From the NCBI GenBank assembly GCA_963930655.1, contig OZ005604.1:3482001-3546000 (forward strand): a stretch of DNA of 64,000 nucleotides, given 5' to 3'. Positions 1-11,120 of this stretch are shown piece by piece; the stretch's first letter is position 1; each line of letters begins with the position of its first letter. This stretch comes from Myrica gale. Lineage: Eukaryota; Streptophyta; Magnoliopsida; Fagales; Myricaceae. Position numbers and translations under genes: made by a program. The notes under the pieces are model-generated. The model was not told where the DNA came from. It saw only the letters and a list, made by a program, of their open reading frames with translations, and searched no databases.

Positions 1-393
1 TCAATCCCAATTTTGGTCTCCAATATACATCTCTGCAACTATTTATTAACCTTGATCTCTGCAGCTATTTATTAAGCTCCATCTCTGCAACTTTAAAATT
101 CAAACATACCTCTATCCAACACTTTTAAATTCAAATTCAAGATCAAAACTTTATTTAAACCTTTAAATTCAAATTCAAGATCAAATCTTTATTCAAACCT
201 TTAAATTCAAACTCAATATCAAATCTTTATTCAAACCTTTAAATTTAAACTCAAGATCAAATCTTTATTCAAACCTTTAAATTCAAAAATACAATTAAAC
301 CTCTATCCAAAAATCAAACACAAGATTAAACACTATCTCTTCATTTAAAATTCAAATTAATCACTTACACATTTTTCGGGACGGGATATTACA
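1..393 (-). repeat. LTR (partial, cut by window edge) of short-internal LTR element, copy A
   Basis: This is the downstream LTR (in minus-strand sense) of copy A. It matches 1686-2078 base for base as far as I can compare by eye and over the same length of 393 bp. It ends at 393 in the reverse complement of the TGTAATA LTR start, next to a purine tract on the minus strand. The LTR carries several degenerate units of a TTTGAATTTAAAGG type repeat. Identity with its partner suggests a recent insertion. Confidence 0.85.
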
Positions 394-815
394 ATCTCCC
401 CTCCTTAAAAGAAATTTCGTCCCCGAAATTTGCCACACCTTCCACAAAGAATAAATCCATTAACAAACCAAATCACAAATTATTCATGCTTCTGCTGCGC
501 ACTCTGATCATACAAAATCTCCTCATAATTTTTTTTTATTAACACAATTCAAGCCTAAATCCTAAACTCATACTATATACAAGCCTAGACTATGACCAAC
601 ATCAATATCCTCAAAACAAGCCCATAACTTTAGCTCTTATCTGTAATAGAATGACCAAGATTTGAATCTCTTCCAAATTTAAAGTTATAATCCGATTTCA
701 ATCAAAATCTTTCTGAAAATCAATGGAGTTACCACATATCAAAACCTATGCTCGGACTTCAATCAAAATCTTCCTAAGAGTCTACAGAATCACAAACCTA
801 TGCTCTGATACCATC
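394..815 (-). mobile_element. Internal region of short-internal LTR element, copy A
   Basis: Only about 420 bp separate the two LTRs. On the minus strand the region opens with a primer-binding site complementary to initiator tRNA-Met (plus-strand GCTCTGATACCA at 802-813) and closes with a polypurine tract (plus-strand TCTCCCCTCCTT at 395-406). No gag or pol can be read. The stretch before the purine tract resembles the non-coding tail that follows pol in Tekay-type Ty3 chromoviruses. The same interior recurs at 48547-48916, so the loss of coding sequence is a family trait and not a one-off deletion. Copy A has an extra ~50 bp near the primer-binding site that looks like a local duplication. 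Confidence 0.8.
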
Positions 816-2078
816 TGTAACAACCCGGGCCCAAACTCCCTACGGAATAGATTTTCTTATAAAATAAGACTTTTTGACCATGGACAATCATTTATCTAGG
901 CCCCAATATTTCAAAACTAATTTTGTACAACCTCAGCAAAATATTCATAAACCGTAAAAAAAACCCCAAAAATATCAATCCGAGCACTAAAATTTACATT
1001 AGCATATCCGATATTTCCAATATCGATGATCTCCCAAAATAATACAATATTGAATTCCCCAACATTAATCTTCAAATGTACTCTTGAAAACACGCCTTCG
1101 AAACACAAATATCTCTGAAGCTCCTCGAACTTTTCTAATTCCGCCAACTCTGGAAAATATGAAAATAAGGGGTGAGCTACGACTAGCTCAGTAAATAGTA
1201 AGTCAATGAGGGTTGGGGAAAAGACAATTTTATCACAATAACCGAAATCCAGAATAAAACATTGTGAGTCATACCGAATCCAAAATACAAGTTTGTAACA
1301 AAAATATCCAAGGCCACGCAATATAGGGAAATCACCAATGGTCACACAGACCTCCAGGCCACACAGACCTCAAAATATTAGGCCACACAGACCACAAGGA
1401 TAAATTGGCCACAAAGACCATAGAGATATATCACCAGCACAAGGATAATTTTCACAGCATGCTCACCAAACAAGTTATAAATATTTCAATTGAGTTTTAC
1501 GAAAATCTCAACAATCTCATTTTACCAAAAACTTGTTCAATTCCCCAAATAATACATCAAAACCATATAAAATACGATTCACGTTCAAAATCTCATTGAA
1601 GAACCACTTACCTCGAACGTTTAATCAATCTTTAAAGCTTCTCCAATAATTGCCGAATAATCTCTCGGAAATTAGTAGCACAACATCAATCCCAATTTTG
1701 GTCTCCAATATACATCTCTGCAACTATTTATTAACCTTGATCTCTGCAGCTATTTATTAAGCTCCATCTCTGCAACTTTAAAATTCAAACATACCTCTAT
1801 CCAACACTTTTAAATTCAAATTCAAGATCAAAACTTTATTTAAACCTTTAAATTCAAATTCAAGATCAAATCTTTATTCAAACCTTTAAATTCAAACTCA
1901 ATATCAAATCTTTATTCAAACCTTTAAATTTAAACTCAAGATCAAATCTTTATTCAAACCTTTAAATTCAAAAATACAATTAAACCTCTATCCAAAAATC
2001 AAACACAAGATTAAACACTATCTCTTCATTTAAAATTCAAATTAATCACTTACACATTTTTCGGGACGGGATATTACA
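816..2078 (-). repeat. LTR of short-internal LTR element, copy A
   Basis: Full LTR of about 1.26 kb with TG..CA ends. It is homologous, in reverse orientation, to 34696-36011, 47206-48546 and 48917-50282. A short minisatellite with a core like GGTCTGTGTGGCC lies near 1340-1420 (reverse complement) and varies in copy number between LTR copies. A 142-codon open frame at 917-1345 (minus) is shared in part with the other LTRs but has no recognised domain. The flanking base string ATTGT follows at 2079; the matching duplication would lie outside the window. Confidence 0.85.
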
Positions 2079-2394
2079 ATTGTTACAGATATTTTGGGCA
2101 TTGTATTTCTCTACATTGCGTTCCCCTTGAGTAGTTTAACTTGATTGCTTCGTTATGGTTGTTGTGCTTTAGAGTTCTTATTAGTTGGTTACTCTTTCGT
2201 TGGAGCTGCTCACAAACTTCTGGTGTATTGGATGCTAATTTTGGATTAAAGATTTTGGTATTTTGTGTTTCCCCTTTCAATTTGATGAAATAGTGCCCTG
2301 TTTTCCTCTTATCATTTGCCTGCTATTTCTTCAGGCACAACAGGTCAAACACAGGGACCAAAGTCTCAATTGTATGAATAATTTGGAGCATACA

Positions 2395-2545
2395 CTAGTT
2401 TTTTACCGGGTCACACCGAACCTCAAGGGTGGCCCCTAAGAGATAATTGCACAAGTGGGATATCAAACTCTGGACCTACACAATAAGATATACTTCTCAA
2501 GGCTCGGCTTGAAACTTGAGCTACCCTTTTAGGGTTCAAATGAAC
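2395..2545 (-). mobile_element. SINE-like tRNA-derived repeat
   Basis: On the minus strand the segment has an A-box-like start (GTAGCTCAAGT, about 2510-2522) and a B-box-like block (GGTCCAGAGTTTGAT, about 2462-2476), followed by a body of the form ACTTGTGCAATTATCTCTTAGG. This arrangement fits a plant tRNA-derived SINE. It lies in the downstream flank of the TBC gene. The rest of 2079-2996 holds only AT-rich sequence and probably part of the 3' UTR of that gene. Confidence 0.45.
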
Positions 2546-2996
2546 TTTTCATACTCAGCTAATTAGGATAAAGGGTGGAGAAAATAATCCGAGCATGACT
2601 GAGAGATGCCGACCCTTAAAATAGATGACTCAAAGGAAAAAAGAGTCCCCAAATGTGCTTTTCTTTCACGGCAATTTTTTAAGGTGTTCAGATGTCCCCA
2701 ACAAATCTAATCCTGTCATTTATTTTGTACAAACAACCACTGCTTAACAACAGCCAGACAATGCACTCGAGACTGTACAACGTCATGAAAAGAATGCTTA
2801 CACTCTGTACATAGATATTAGTAAATCGCATGTTCATCTGACTGTGGTTGATGTCAATGAAATCGATCCTTGGAAAAAGATAACAAAAGAATTGTTTTGG
2901 GTTATATTAACTCAAGCAATAGCATATGTCCGCTTTCATTGCTACAAAACATGATGATAGAGACATGAAAATAGAAGAAGCACATCTGTGTTGGGT

Positions 2997-5900
2997 CTAC
3001 GGCGACAGCCGATAGGAAGATGTGTCAGGACAGAGATCCTGAGCTACCCGAAGAAGATGCTCTATGTTGATATCAGGGTAGTGCTGTAAAAGTTTTAAGT
3101 TAGCCACAAAATCACCACTTAGTAGTCTGCTCTTAACACAGAGCAGCATTGCACAACAAACTCGTAGAAGCATATCCTGCGGTCAATGAATTTTGCTTCC
3201 GATAAATGAGAATGCAGAAAGATTGGTGAACCATTGTGTTAGACATGAAAGAAGATGGCCAAAAAACTAGATTAACTGAGAGAAGATCAGCGCAATGAAG
3301 TTAATCAGTCACAAGTAGCTGAGGAAGGGAAAGATAAAAAGAGGGAAAGAGAAGGACCTGCACGCCAAAAGGATTACCCAAAAGAGAATCCCAAATTCTC
3401 ATGATGAATTGAAAATTGAATTCTTGAGTGAGTAGCAACGTGATCCACCTGAATGCATAGAATTGTGGCCTCACCTGCTCAAATAACCAAAAGATATGAG
3501 ATTGCACGTTTCAGTGAAATATGAGCGAGCAGCTCTAAGACAATTGAGTTCTTATTGACTAAGATGGTTCCCAGAAGAACTCAAAACAACAGATTATTGT
3601 ATGTACTTGGTTAGAACAAGAATGAGACATAAGAATTTACATCCTAAACAGAATCTATCATACTTCGTTTTGATTAACTCACCTTGGTTGTAAACTCAAG
3701 ATGCCACCACAATTCTTCATCATTGGCTTTTAGAAACTCTGATAAGCGAGAAAGGGTGGAAAGGATTCCAACTGCACTATTATCCAATTGTTGACAAAAA
3801 TGATCTACTGAGTCACTCAAGAGTCTGACAAAGCAGGAAAAGCTATCTGCTTCTGCATTTAACTGCATAGAAGAACAAAATGTTTTTACTCATGGTTAGC
3901 CTTCCATGTTCAACATCAGGAAAGCCAAATAAGAAAGTTTAGATGCAAATGGATTATCAAAGGACACGAGAAATAAAGGCAACCGACTTATAGAATCTGT
4001 CATTCAAATCCAAAATAATAAAGAGGTGTCTATGAAGTGTCGGAATTTTTTTTAGGATATGAAGAAGAATAAGGTCTAGGTTGCAGGGAAAAAAAATGCA
4101 CCAAGCCCATCTATGGAGTAAGCTGTGAGAATAAAAAATCATTCTGACAGTCCATTGGGTTTCTCAGAGATCTGTACAACTGGCAATACATGGAACTATG
4201 ACCTTTGGCGCCAAAACGCTCTCAAGCCACAGATAACTAGAGCTGACAATAAGATAAAGTCTAATAATTTGAGTAGAAAAAAAGGACAATATGCAGAAAA
4301 TTTCTTACAGCATTTTGCTCATCAGTGTCAGTACTAAACACATAGTAGATTGGTGCCAAGACCTCATTCATGCCTTGCACATATCGGATTGCAGGATTCA
4401 GTTTTGCAAACAGGATAAGAATGTTTCTCATTGCTTCCTGTAGATGGAAATATAGCGCAGCATAAGTCTGTGATTCTGTTGTATCTTCAGCTTGAGAATT
4501 CTTATAAATAAATAAAAAAACTAAAGAAAGTGTTTAGGATTAGGCTATGAAATACTCTGTTTCTCCTACTGAATGACGAGTCTGCAGAAAAGAATTTCAT
4601 ATCTGGGTGTGTACGTTGCAAATCACGATCAATCTGTTCTACGATCTCTGTATGCTAGAAATAAATGAATGTTTACTGACAAACGTCAACTCAGCTATAT
4701 AAGAAGGCATCAACTCCATTACAGCAGCAGGCATCCAAGAGAAACCTTAAATAGGAGAAGACATTCACCTGAAAGTATTGATGCCAGACACTTGCTTTAC
4801 CAAGGCTCAAAGGATGGTCTTCTTGAGAAATTTCATGTCGCCTTAGTGTCCCATCCATGATACTGTCAACGTGCTGCTCATTGGAACTAGATGCTTCATC
4901 TTTTCTCCTTCTAACTTCTGACTGTCTAGATTAAAAATTTCCATTAGTGCCTCGTAACTACAAACCAGAAATAAAGCACCTGATATAATCTGCCTAAGAA
5001 ATTGATCTGCAGCTAGACGTGTCCATTAACAATGTGAACATGTGCTTGATTTAGCTGCATCTTACAGGACTCAGGAGAAGCTCCTCTTTTAGCTTGGCAT
5101 ACTTCTGTCTATTCTCAGTCAGCTCCTTTTCCCAGAGGTCACGAGAAGGAGGTAAATAACCTAGGAGCAGCTGGTTGAAAACAAATGAGGGCGATCAATA
5201 CTCATAGTCAAACTATCACATGAAACATTCTAGTATTCAAGAATCATCTTGATATCTAGACTAGAAATGGATCTCTTAGTCCATAGACTTTGGAATAATC
5301 CCCAAGTTAGTTGCCTTATAACTGTTAATATATACAGATACAACACAGGTCTGGAGTTATAAATAATTACTGATATTTATATATGTATTTTTTTTTTTCA
5401 GTTTTCTGGTGGATAAAATAGAAGAGAGACCTTTTTTTTCTTCTTTCTCCTAGGCAAGTGAAATGTATATATTAATATTCAAGAAGAATATAGCCGGTAC
5501 AAAACAGGAAAAAGGCCAGAGAGCCAACGAAAAACCTAAATGGACCTGGAGGCCCTATAAAATGCCGGACACAAGCCAGAGCCACCAAAAGCCACGAGGG
5601 CCCTTCTATTTGTGAAAAGCCTTCTTGAAAATGGGTAACTTGGTTGGTTGTCTAGATGCTGTGTCGAGGCGTCTAGGCAGTAACTTTCTGGAAACATGAG
5701 CCTACAAATACATGCACACAGAGGTACTCTGCTGATATCTTGATCAGATGAAAACCTCCTGCTACCAGTAGATTGTTCATCATTTATGAAACAGGCATCC
5801 TTTACAATTGATGCAAGATCAGTGTTGCTTTTCAAATGCATCGACTGAACAAAGGTAAGTTCAAACGAGCTACATACTCCCTAACTGGGACATCAAGCTT

Positions 5901-6958
5901 CAGACGAAATTCATAATCATCCAATTAGTGCAGTTATAGTAAAATGGATAATTCAGGCAGAGGTTATATTTGTAGACGATCTGCTCAATGCCTATTTGAC
6001 CATAATGACCTCATATAACAATGATATGATTGGGAAATGAGGACTAGGAAATTAGCAGCACCGATATCTTTGCGGATTTTAGCCATAAGCATTCGGCAAA
6101 TTAGTTAACTTTGCGATTCTTCTTCAAGAATTTATCGATGAACATCGCTTGGGTTCACTTAGTGGAAGTTCATTTTCTGCACTAAACTTACGATATCCAG
6201 AATTTATTGCATAATGTGAACATGGCTAACCAAAGAATGGAACCCTTACCTTCCAAGCTGTTGCACGCAAACCTCCTCCATCAGGAAGCCCTGTACTAGC
6301 AATTCTTTGTAACTTTTCCAAATTTATCTCTGGTTGAGAAAGCTGATTAATTCAAAAGGAAAAATCAGAGAAAAAGCAATCAAAAGTCCATTTCTAAGAA
6401 AAATCAACATAAACATAAGAAGAATTCACTTAGTTTCGATTCCTTTTCCAACATTTTCGCAGTGACCTAACTAAGCGTAAGGCCAAGTATACAAAATTAA
6501 ACCTACACATAAATTCTTCAGAAATCTATAACCCACCCAAATTACGAACCAGAAAACGGTACCCATAAACTAACACAACAATAAAAAAGGCCCCTATCTT
6601 TCTACACTTCTATCAGATTAAAACTCAGATGCCACACCTCATATTCAAGATCGGATCTTTTCTCATCGGCCGCAATGACTTGCAACGCCGATACCGGACC
6701 TGCCACCTCTTTGTCGGGTCTCGGCCGAAGTTTTACATCTGATTCTTCCACAAATTTATCATCATCCTTGTTCTCTCTATCAGATCCAAACCCGTTGGGC
6801 TGAAATGTCTCGAGCTCCTCTCCGGACTCAAGTACTATATCCGAGACTCCATTATCTTTTTCTTTGTCGTCGAAGCCAGCAACCAAGCTGCCGAGCCGGT
6901 CAGGGAAAGCCCGGCGGGCTTTCTCGGGGACCGGAAGCTTGAGCTTGCCTTTGCGCAT
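2997..6958 (-). CDS. TBC-domain Rab GTPase-activating protein (TBC1D13-like), 9 exons
   Basis: Exons (minus): 6958-6638, 6342-6250, 5170-5066, 4921-4769, 4645-4556, 4437-4309, 3862-3683, 3474-3358, 3176-2997; together 455 residues with stop TAG. Every exon is a whole number of codons, so all eight introns are phase 0, which supports the model. The first exon (107 residues) is acidic and disordered. The TBC domain begins at LPDGGGLRATAWK and LLLGYLPPSRDLW. The catalytic arginine finger is in IDRDLQRTHPD (IxxDxxR motif) and the glutamine finger in IRYVQGMNEV (YxQ). Later blocks LWWHLEFTTK, VRPQFYAFRW and FIMRIWDSLLG follow the order of TBC1D13-type proteins. The family stimulates GTP hydrolysis by Rab GTPases in membrane traffic; the target Rab cannot be read from sequence. 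A LINE-like fragment sits in intron 2. Confidence 0.93.
5455..5650 (-). mobile_element. LINE-like 3' end fragment in intron 2 of the TBC gene
   Basis: Read on the minus strand, the stretch ends in a TTTTGTACCGG...AATATTAATATATAC type tail that resembles the 3' ends of plant L1-type LINEs. An open frame at 5536-5841 gives no recognisable domain. It lies wholly inside the intron between 5171 and 6249, in the same sense as the host gene. The call rests on the tail only. Confidence 0.35.
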
Positions 6959-7200
6959 GGCGGGCGAGTTGGGACCTGTTCAAGGATGGAGACTCCGTCG
7001 AGTTGAGTTGCTGGGCACGCGTGATTCCATTAAAGTTGTATAGAGGTGAAGAAGGAATGAGGTGTTTGGGGCGTTCATGAGTCGGGAAATGAACTCGGTC
7101 ACTCGGTCTCTCTCTCACTCTCTCGGCGCGCGCGGGAAGAATGGTAGTTAAAATGGTTGAATGGTAGGTTGGCCCATATTCTTCTTCTTTTGATTGCCCA
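6959..7200 (-). promoter_or_regulatory. 5' UTR and proximal promoter region of the TBC gene
   Basis: This stretch lies directly upstream of the TBC start codon and is less AT-rich than its surroundings. It contains CT-rich leader-like sequence on the minus strand near 7105-7135. No clear TATA box could be fixed. From 7200 to about 7790 I see no gene or recognisable repeat. Confidence 0.4.
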
Positions 7201-7794
7201 TTTTAGTTGGGCAGATTGGGCCCAATACTTTGAATAAAGACCGCCATGTGATTTGCAGCTCATAAGTCATAACAGCATGCAAAATTCTCAAGTGGGCCTC
7301 CCCCATTTGCTTTTGGGCTCATAGTTAATTGCTTTTCGGACTGCAAGAGCATAATAATTTCTATAAATCATTCGTACAAAATATTTTTAATTAAAATGGT
7401 TATTCTTTTTGAAATCATAAGCAGACATCTACTTAATAGCTAAACACGTGGGAAAGGGACTTCAGAATTTGAACAGGAGTTGGTACTGATCCCATTAAGA
7501 TTATTTTACCTTTGCTTAATTAAGTTATTCTCCTTTTTCCTTGTCCTTCCCTCTCCTCTCAACTTTTGTCCCTTAATTCCGATCCTCTGGCCTAAGTGGT
7601 CAGGAAGGTCTTAAAAACACACAAAAAAGAAAGAAAGAACAACTATGTCTAGATATTGCAAGAAAATAGAACCTTGATTTTAGACCATTGATTTAGGAAG
7701 CAATATCATAGTAAATTTCATGGGTACATGCGTTTACCTTGATTTTACTTGCTGTTTTCCTTGTGATTCTTCTCTTTACTGCACTGTTATTTGT

Positions 7795-7900
7795 TTTTGG
7801 GTAAATGGTAAGTAGTTTCATTAATCCCAAAAGCAAGATATACATAAGTCCAAAACAAGCAAAAGGGTACCTTAACACCATTGAGCACTAAACCATTTTA
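7795..7900 (-). mobile_element. LINE-like 3' end fragment
   Basis: On the minus strand the sequence reads GCTTTTGGGATTAATGAAAC before an AT-rich stretch. This resembles the last part of plant L1-type LINEs. An overlapping 62-codon frame has no recognised domain. Between 7900 and 8270 nothing else is recognised. Confidence 0.3.
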
Positions 7901-8254
7901 CAAGTAAAATAATACAATAATCATTGGTATATGCATAGCCAAGGCACAAACAACTTAAAAGAGTTAGTCTAAGGTGGTCTTTCCCCTTGTGCATTCAATT
8001 CTTCAAGCACAAATTACACGTTTGTGGAGAAGGAACGAAGTGCTCGACCTCACCCTCATCATCAAGTAGTTTCTTGTTTTGTTGCTTAACCAGACAATGA
8101 GAAATATAGTACTTTTTAAAAGTTAAAGCCATCAGGGGAGCCACCGTGTTGACCTAAACTTACCTCGAAGGATAGATTCTTTAGGTGCACACATAACCGG
8201 TCCCACAGCTTGTACACGGTGAGTCTAAGACTTGCTTAATGGTAGGAGCATCAA

Positions 8255-8335
8255 TTTCATGTCCATGTGACTTGAATTTAGTACGTCTAATTCATAGGAG
8301 GCGACCTCTCGACCATTAGGCTATCACTCAAAGGC
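8255..8335 (-). mobile_element. Possible SINE head (A-box and B-box-like motifs)
   Basis: On the minus strand, TAGCCTAATGGTCGAGAGG resembles a tRNA A-box and AAATTCAAGTC, some 35 bases later, resembles a degenerate B-box. The spacing fits a tRNA-derived SINE head. No clear tail or target-site duplication was found. Confidence 0.3.
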
Positions 8336-8449
8336 AAATGCAGTACTCTTTCCTCACAATATGCATAGTGAAAACTTTTCTCTTACAATATGCCAAGAAG
8401 ATGGTCCCCAGCTGCTCTGCACGTACAACCTTTAAATAGGGTGCATTGG

Positions 8450-8700
8450 AAATTGTTGAGCACAGAATGAGAAACACCAAACACACGGAGACCAATATTT
8501 AACATAGTTCGACAATTTGCCTACGTCCACATAATAGAGAACTTTGATTTCAACAAATTAATTTACAACTCTCAACTCTCACAACCACTCTATACCGTAC
8601 CTCTCTTTCTCACACTTTCTCAACTCACTCACTACACTTCACACTCCACTTTCTCTCATTCACATTACTAATTTACAGAAGAAAAAGAAGAGTGTGAAAA
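8450..8700. mobile_element. Degenerate copia-type LTR fragment
   Basis: The stretch around 8455-8560 (GAGCACAGAATGAG.. and AACATAGTTCGACAATTTGCC followed by TACGTCCAC) resembles a block common in plant copia-type LTRs. No primer-binding site, partner LTR or coding region is visible, so it is called a fragment only. Confidence 0.35.
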
Positions 8701-8732
8701 CAACATTCAGTTTGTCAAGATTTGCAGCTCAG

Positions 8733-8830
8733 TTAATGAACTGCATTAATCACTCCAGCATTAAATGGATTTGTTGCTGCGCAAGATTTGCAGCCAGGAA
8801 ATCCTGACTTTGGTGGCTTGGGTATGGAAC
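8733..8830 (-). pseudogene. Possible orphan last exon, unknown product
   Basis: On the minus strand a pyrimidine-rich tract and TTTGTAG (8831 upward) form a good 3' splice site in front of an open stretch. In one frame it ends in CKSCAATNPFNAGVINAVH and a stop at 8733. No upstream exon was found between 8840 and 10250, and the peptide is not recognised. It may be a gene remnant or chance. Confidence 0.2.
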
Positions 8831-9019
8831 CTACAAAGTAAAAAAAAACTCATTGTTCAGAGAAAGTACTAATCAAATTTAAAGCTTTTTCATTTGTCTT
8901 AGATTGCTTTTTTTTTTTTTGCGGTCTATTATTCGGACCCACATTCTGTTCATAAGTCATGACAAATTGTCTCTATTATCGATCGTTGCATAACACCTAC
9001 TTCAAATGACTTTAGGAAC

Positions 9020-10265
9020 ATTACTTGCATTGTGCATGTGATCAGCTTGCTCCTTACGGTTATGGGCCATTAAATTCGAAAACCTCCACAGCAAAGACGC
9101 GGTGTGAATATAGGCGCATGCATAGACACAAAACGACAGTGCGGCGACTTACACCGACGTCTTCAGTACCTGGGCGGTATGTACTGGATCGTGAATTCCC
9201 CGACGGGTCAGCCGTCAGCGGTACGGGCGTTGGTAGGAAGAAGACGACAGGACACTTTCAAATCGATACAGGGGAAATGCAATGTGGTAGAACTCTGACG
9301 TTATTCCTCTTGAATCGAAAATTTACCGTACATGAGATAGGACTTTTAACTGCTAAAGGTAAAACCCAGTAGAATTTTATTAGATCCTGCTTGTTTCAAA
9401 TATGGAAGGAACTAGATGCTGCTTATTTACCACTGACGATTTTTTTGATTTTTTCTTCCTGAGCCCATCAGTTTCACAATTTACTAATCGCATACCTTAG
9501 AAATGACATCAAATTGAATGGCCATGAATGAGACTTTTGCAGAAACAACCGGTGTTACTGAACAAAAAGGTAGAGCAGTGATCATTAATGTTTCATCCAT
9601 ATCGTAAGAACTAATGAGCAGTACTCATCGTGTTACGTAAATACCGGCTGCTTAATTTGCTAGTCTGGCCTTCAGTTGGTACAGGCCGTATTCTCTGAAG
9701 CTCAAAAAAGTAGCTAGTACAGAAAAATATCTAATCGAATAGAGCTTCTGCGGTGTTGTAACTTGGAAACTGCTCTGTTACATTGACAAGTCCGTAGCAG
9801 GAGGGTTTTCATACGAAGTTATTTCAGCTGCTCTTCGGCAAAGAAACAAAAAAATATACTACGCAAGTGTCTTATAATTAGGTCGAACTGGATATTTCCT
9901 ATAACGAAGGGAAAAATGGGTAATTCATATCACGGACTGGTGGAAACTTGGTTTCAATGGTTTGGTGTCGAAATGGTTTTGACATCTCTCTGCACATGGG
10001 ATACGCTGTATATGTTGTGTGGTTCAGTTCCATGTGCTTTGGAAACTCGTAACAGCTCTTAAGGCACTGCTAGTTCTCCACCAGCACTTTATTTCGCTCC
10101 ATTATGACCCAATCATTATATGGGGAAGCACAGACTTCAATAGATTGGTCACCTTCTCTTTCGACTTGCTAAGTAAGGGAAGTAAAGTTTACGTCAATCC
10201 AACTAGCTGAGTTATGTACGGAGAATATTACACTCGTCTGATCCCATAGTCTTTGTAAGTCTACG
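9020..10265. other. CpG-rich unassigned segment without recognised gene
   Basis: Compared with neighbouring AT-rich DNA this stretch, mainly 9090-9300, has many CG dinucleotides and near-even base composition. A 115-codon frame at 9025-9372 (plus) and a 63-codon frame at 10019-10210 have no recognised domain. I cannot assign a function. Confidence 0.3.
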
Positions 10266-10276
10266 TGAAAACCTAT

Positions 10277-10579
10277 GGTACTGGTGGACGGTTGAGATTG
10301 ATTTTTAAATATCCAAAGGTGCTGGTAGTGACCTGCGGGTTGACCCGTTTTTGATCTGCTGATCCGCGAATGTGATTCGGTCGACCTGTTTATGTAGCGA
10401 TCGACCGTTTCATATAGCGGTCGACCTGTTAATATAGCTATATATCGATCTATTCATGCAGTGGTCGACCGAATCTCATTTGCGGGTCAGCAAAAAAACG
10501 GGTCAACCCGTATTAATTGACGTGGCACTACCAGCACCCTTGAATATTTAAAATTCAATTTCAGCCATCCACCAGCACC
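10277..10579. mobile_element. Foldback MITE with internal GTCGAC-containing tandem repeats
   Basis: The two halves are near-complementary over the whole element. The left end GGTACTGGTGGACGGTTGAG pairs with a right end that reads GGTGCTGGTGGATGGCTGAA in reverse complement; inner blocks GGTGCTGGTAGTG and GCGGGTTGACCCG also pair. The centre (about 10375-10465) holds four to five degenerate ~21-bp units built around CGGTCGACC. No open frame is present. I could not find a clear target-site duplication, so the superfamily is open. Confidence 0.75.
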
Positions 10580-11112
10580 TGCCAACACCATAACCCAACC
10601 CACCAAGAAATGCCAACTCAAGGAAATTAAATATAAAGTTCTAACCAAAATTGTGAGGGCCGGTCTTGTGACGATCGAGTAGCGGCTTGTCTACACCCTC
10701 GTTTTTTTTTTTTTCGCACACTCTAATGTCCGTTTCATCTGTCACTGCGTCCCCTCTCGATCGAATCTTAAACGCAAAACCAACGAAACAGTTGAAGACT
10801 CTTGATCATACAACGACGTCTAGAATTGGAATCACCACATGACCTTAGGGATGGGACCTGCTTTATGGATCCCGTTCCCCATCTTTAACGTACGCGTACG
10901 TGACCTCAGTACGTAATATAGCCTCTTGGACCATTACTTTAACTTAGAAGCAGGAACACACAGCTCGTAGTAGAATAAGTGCGTGTCCTCAATAAAATCT
11001 GCTGCTAAGACTTCAATTCTTGTTCTAATCTCGTATTACAGAACAGAGATCGAGGTAAGAAAACTAATCAGGATAGTACCCCAAAAAGTTGTAAGGAGCT
11101 GCAACAAGTTAC
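10580..11112. other. Intergenic, nothing recognised
   Basis: Moderately CpG-rich sequence between the foldback MITE and the first hAT element. It contains a palindromic ACGTACGCGTACGT run near 10890 and no open frame worth reporting. Confidence 0.4.
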
Positions 11113-11120
11113 ATTTGGAT

